Source: Halisarca cf. caerulea (lineage: Eukaryota; Porifera; Demospongiae; Chondrillida; Halisarcidae). From it: DNA of 20,000 nt. The stretch covers positions 1,444,117 through 1,464,116 of the forward strand of contig CAUJGJ010000434.1 in NCBI GenBank assembly GCA_963170055.1, given 5' to 3'. Positions 1 to 20,000 of this stretch are shown here, piece after piece. Every line of letters begins with the position of its first letter. Positions within the stretch are counted from its first letter, which is position 1. Both the position numbers and the translations under genes were made by a program. The notes under the pieces are model-generated. The model did no database searches. It saw nothing but the letters and a program-made list of their open reading frames with translations, and had not been told where the DNA came from.

Positions 1-231
1 TGTGTGTGCATGTGTATGTGTACGCACAGTTTTTATGTCTAGCTGTATGTGTGCTGTATATATGTATAACCTGTCCGAGTTATACTGTAGCTGTGTATTA
101 CATTCATATAATGCTGTACATATATGCATATGTACTAATGCCTGTTTGTTCCATAGCTGCAAGCTAACAGGAGTCAGTGCACGTGGATGAGTATGTAAGC
201 CTAAGCCCAATGGACACAAAGGCTGAGAGGG

Positions 232-253
232 TATATATATATATATATATATA
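232..253. repeat. (TA)n microsatellite
   Basis: Uninterrupted alternating TA of about 22 bp directly before the purine-rich tract. Confidence 0.9.
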
Positions 254-254
254 G

Positions 255-667
255 GGTGAGCGAGTAATTATAAGTGAGTGACTGAGGGAGTGATCGTGAG
301 GGAGTGAGGGAGGGAGAGAGGGAGTGAGTAAGTGAGGGATCAGGAGGGAGGGAGGGAAGAAGGGATCTGAGGGAGGGAGGGAAGAAGGGATCTGAGGGAG
401 GGAGTGAAGAAGGGATCTGAGAGGGGAGAGTGGTGGCATTGGAGGGAGCACGATCATGCAAGGAAGGGAGGGAAGGAGGGAGGGAGAGAGTGCGGGAGGC
501 AGGGAATGAAGAGGGATTGTATAGGGGGGGGGGGAGGATGGGATTGGAGGGAGCTCAAGGGAGGGAGGGAGGCAAAGAGGGATGGAAGGGAGGGAGGGAG
601 GGAGGCAAAGAGGGATGGAAGGGAGGGAGGGAGGCAAAGAGGGATGGAAGGGAGGGAGGGAGGGAGA
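255..667. repeat. Polypurine GGGA-rich tract
   Basis: About 410 bp in which the + strand is almost entirely G and A, with few pyrimidines. It contains many GGGAGGGAGGGA runs, a run of nine or more G near 523-534, and a higher-order repeat at the 3' end in which GGCAAAGAGGGATGGAA recurs at 571, 604 and 633 (spacings 33 and 29, differing by one GGGA unit). Such mirror-like purine tracts can form triplex or G-quadruplex DNA; that is general knowledge, not shown here. Confidence 0.9.
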
Positions 668-999
668 GGTTATTGTTATTGGTAGCATACATTTTTTGAA
701 CACATTATGTGATATAATTGAATGGGGAATCCCTGTGCAAGTGATGATGGTGGGTCTGGTTCCGAGACTAGTAGTCTCGAGCATAGATAATATGTCTCGA
801 GCAATCCGCAAATATTTTCTTGTAGAAATAAATAGACACGTATACGCACTGCCTGATACAGATTAACAAGGTAATACATGAAATGACAACATACATGATA
901 CATGCAATATACATAAGATAATTATAGATGGAAGTACTGTCTATATATACCCAGGCACCGTATACGCGACCAGGACGAACTTGAAGACCATGGCAACAC

Positions 1000-1010
1000 T
1001 TGGCGGGAAA
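1000..1010 (+). promoter_or_regulatory. E2F-like site
   Basis: TTGGCGGGAAA matches the E2F/DP consensus core and sits 15 bp upstream of the TATA box of gene A. Position and match suggest a promoter element; one match proves nothing about binding. Confidence 0.35.
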
Positions 1011-1024
1011 AGGTGCAGAAACTC

Positions 1025-1031
1025 TATAAAA
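1025..1031 (+). promoter_or_regulatory. TATA box of gene A
   Basis: TATAAAA lies 32 bp upstream of the gene A start codon. A start site about 30 bp downstream (near 1055) would give a leader of only about 8-10 nt. An in-frame TAA at 1045-1047 shows the reading frame does not extend upstream of ATG 1063. Confidence 0.6.
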
Positions 1032-1062
1032 GCAGTCACTGTGTTAAATTGCGACAGTCAAC

Positions 1063-10848
<9,786 letters not shown>

Positions 10849-11327
10849 CAGTGTTCGGCCTATTTAGAATATCAAAGTATTTTTTAATCCAAATAGTTCA
10901 TAATATATTTACTCGATTCTTTAGTTAATAGTTACTGTTATTTAATACAAGCATTAAACATCGTAGGATTAACTATAATGCATACTAGTACTTTCTTGTG
11001 TAGCTGATTGCATTCATAGAATTATTATCGCTTTTATTATTACTAAACTATATACGTACGTACAGCCATTCATTTGTCATACAGTACGTCATGCCTTGTT
11101 TATTTATAGGACCCAAGGGACGCGCAAAGGGGCTACGTAGCTCACGCGATCGAGGCAAAAATACTTTCTGTATCTATGTTATAACCAAAACGCTTCGAAC
11201 TATTTAGTATATTTTGTGATGTAGTTACCGATGTCGCTTATACCTTCTTCAGAAGGGTCTTTGTATGTGTGTACATAATTAATCTCGACGTATGCTATAA
11301 CGTTTATTCACTGTGAGTGCCGAAAGA
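10849..11327 (+). other. Gene A 3' flank and gene B upstream region
   Basis: 479 bp between the two genes. An ATTAAA at 10953-10958 is the best candidate poly(A) signal for gene A. A CpG-richer patch with GGGACGCGCAAAGGGGCTAC near 11113 may belong to the gene B promoter. No clear TATA box at the usual distance from ATG 11328. No reading frame of note. Confidence 0.4.
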
Positions 11328-19256
<7,929 letters not shown>

Positions 19257-19913
19257 TCCTTAAGTGTAATAACTGCCGACCTTAAAATATATTGTGTGGT
19301 TCAACTTTGTGTCATTTTTACTGTAAAACTCTGTATATAATATTATACAGTACATGTTGGTGTGTTGTCAGTTGTATAGACTTTTATAATACACAGAGTG
19401 TTATTTGGCCTCAATGTAAATATGGTGCGATCCGTGTGTATTCCCCCTTTTAATGTACTGCTGTGCAGTTTGTCCGTGACAATTTGATACATGTGTGTGG
19501 GTGATTTTGTGAGTTTTTAAATGTAATACTGTAACAATATTATCTCATTAATATTCTTCTGTTTTTATACCGCCGAATATTGATCGATCATGGCGTTTGG
19601 AGAAATGTACAAATTTATCCTATACACTATGTGTAACATGCATGATGTTTAAATAATATTATATATATATATATATATAATATACAGTACAGCATTAAAT
19701 ACTACAATACAACTTATACTACAATATCATATATTGGCGACATTCAAAATTTCGTCACCCAACCTTATTTTGTTTGCATGCATTGCATGTGTAAAATATA
19801 TCTCCAAAATTTGACAAAATGCATGTGTATGTGGTAGAATGCATTGTTTTCTCTCAATGACATTTTGTTTTCCAACTTCAATTGAATGTATTGAGTTTGA
19901 AGTGTGCGATTGA

Positions 19914-19918
<5 letters not shown>
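19257..19918 (+). other. Gene B 3' untranslated and downstream region
   Basis: No gene seen. ATTAAA at 19694-19699 is the only standard-variant poly(A) hexamer noticed, and a TA run lies at 19660-19679. The true 3' end cannot be fixed from sequence alone. Confidence 0.4.
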
Positions 19919-19990
<72 letters not shown>

Positions 19991-20000
19991 ATGTGTGTGT
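19919..20000. repeat. (TG)n microsatellite at the window end
   Basis: At least 82 bp of GT, running off the window edge. Confidence 0.97.

Larger units (their letters stand above)
1..999. other. Upstream intergenic region, no gene seen
   Basis: I find no exon with coding character on either strand. It opens with a short TG-rich run, then holds a TA microsatellite and a long purine tract (listed separately). After 670 it is unique AT-rich sequence with a 17-bp odd palindrome at 763-779 (arms CGAGACTA / TAGTCTCG). The open frames over 400-700 are translations of the GGGA repeat on one strand and its complement on the other, so they are not evidence of genes. Confidence 0.6.

Noticed and set aside
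164..866. Pro/Ser-rich frame on the minus strand and Gly/Arg/Glu-rich frames on the plus strand
   Set aside because: They follow the GGGA repeat, have no domain and no splice support.

Overview
This window is eukaryotic, almost certainly animal DNA. Coding sequence is split into short exons with GT/AG introns from under 200 bp to about 3 kb. Introns and spacers are AT-rich and full of (TG)n/(CA)n, (TA)n and (CTAT)n microsatellites, small foldback elements and MITEs. The gene content (an integrase-derived H2C2 zinc finger in a spliced gene, coiled-coil adaptors, a death domain) and the element types would suit a sponge or another early-branching invertebrate. That lineage guess is inference; nothing in the sequence fixes the species. 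Most long open frames here are translated microsatellites (runs of CV, TH or IY) and are not genes.

Two multi-exon genes were rebuilt by hand, both on the + strand. Gene A (1063-10848) starts just below a TATA box. Exons 1-3 encode an N-terminal linker and an HHCC (H2C2) integrase-type zinc-binding domain. Exon 4 looks like a partial copy of exon 3, and exon 5 carries three in-frame 42-bp repeats. Further down, exons 6-9 encode a coiled coil, a degenerate UBAN-like motif and a C-terminal CxxC...HxxxxH zinc finger, a layout like NEMO/optineurin/ABIN/TAX1BP1-type ubiquitin-binding adaptors. Exon 5 can also read to its own stop at 6507, so exons 1-5 and 6-9 may be one gene, two genes, or alternative 3' ends. 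The joins inside each half are in phase and well supported; the join between the halves is not settled.

Gene B (11328-19256) lies 479 bp downstream in the same orientation. Ten exons join in frame to a 412-residue protein: a short N-terminus, an acidic patch, a coiled coil of about 240 residues built from a run of phase-2 exons, and a C-terminal death-like domain. Two adjacent coiled-coil adaptors, one with a ubiquitin-binding-type end and one with a death-domain end, suggest an NF-kB/cell-death-type signalling locus (inference).

Between the exons: a polypurine tract (255-667), a (CTAT)n/(TA)n block (2134-2300), a 371-bp foldback (6608-6978), TA-flanked MITEs (7680-7869, 8700-8930, a degraded one at 13449-13625), a second foldback with tandem repeats (9861-10091), long (TG)n tracts, a 425-bp (CA)n tract (12480-12905), a TIR element ending 12 bp before the exon 9 acceptor of gene B (17367-17750), a 17-bp minisatellite (18574-18658), and three copies of a short dispersed repeat (2861, 9323, 17870). 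No rRNA, tRNA, CRISPR or intact transposase gene was recognised.
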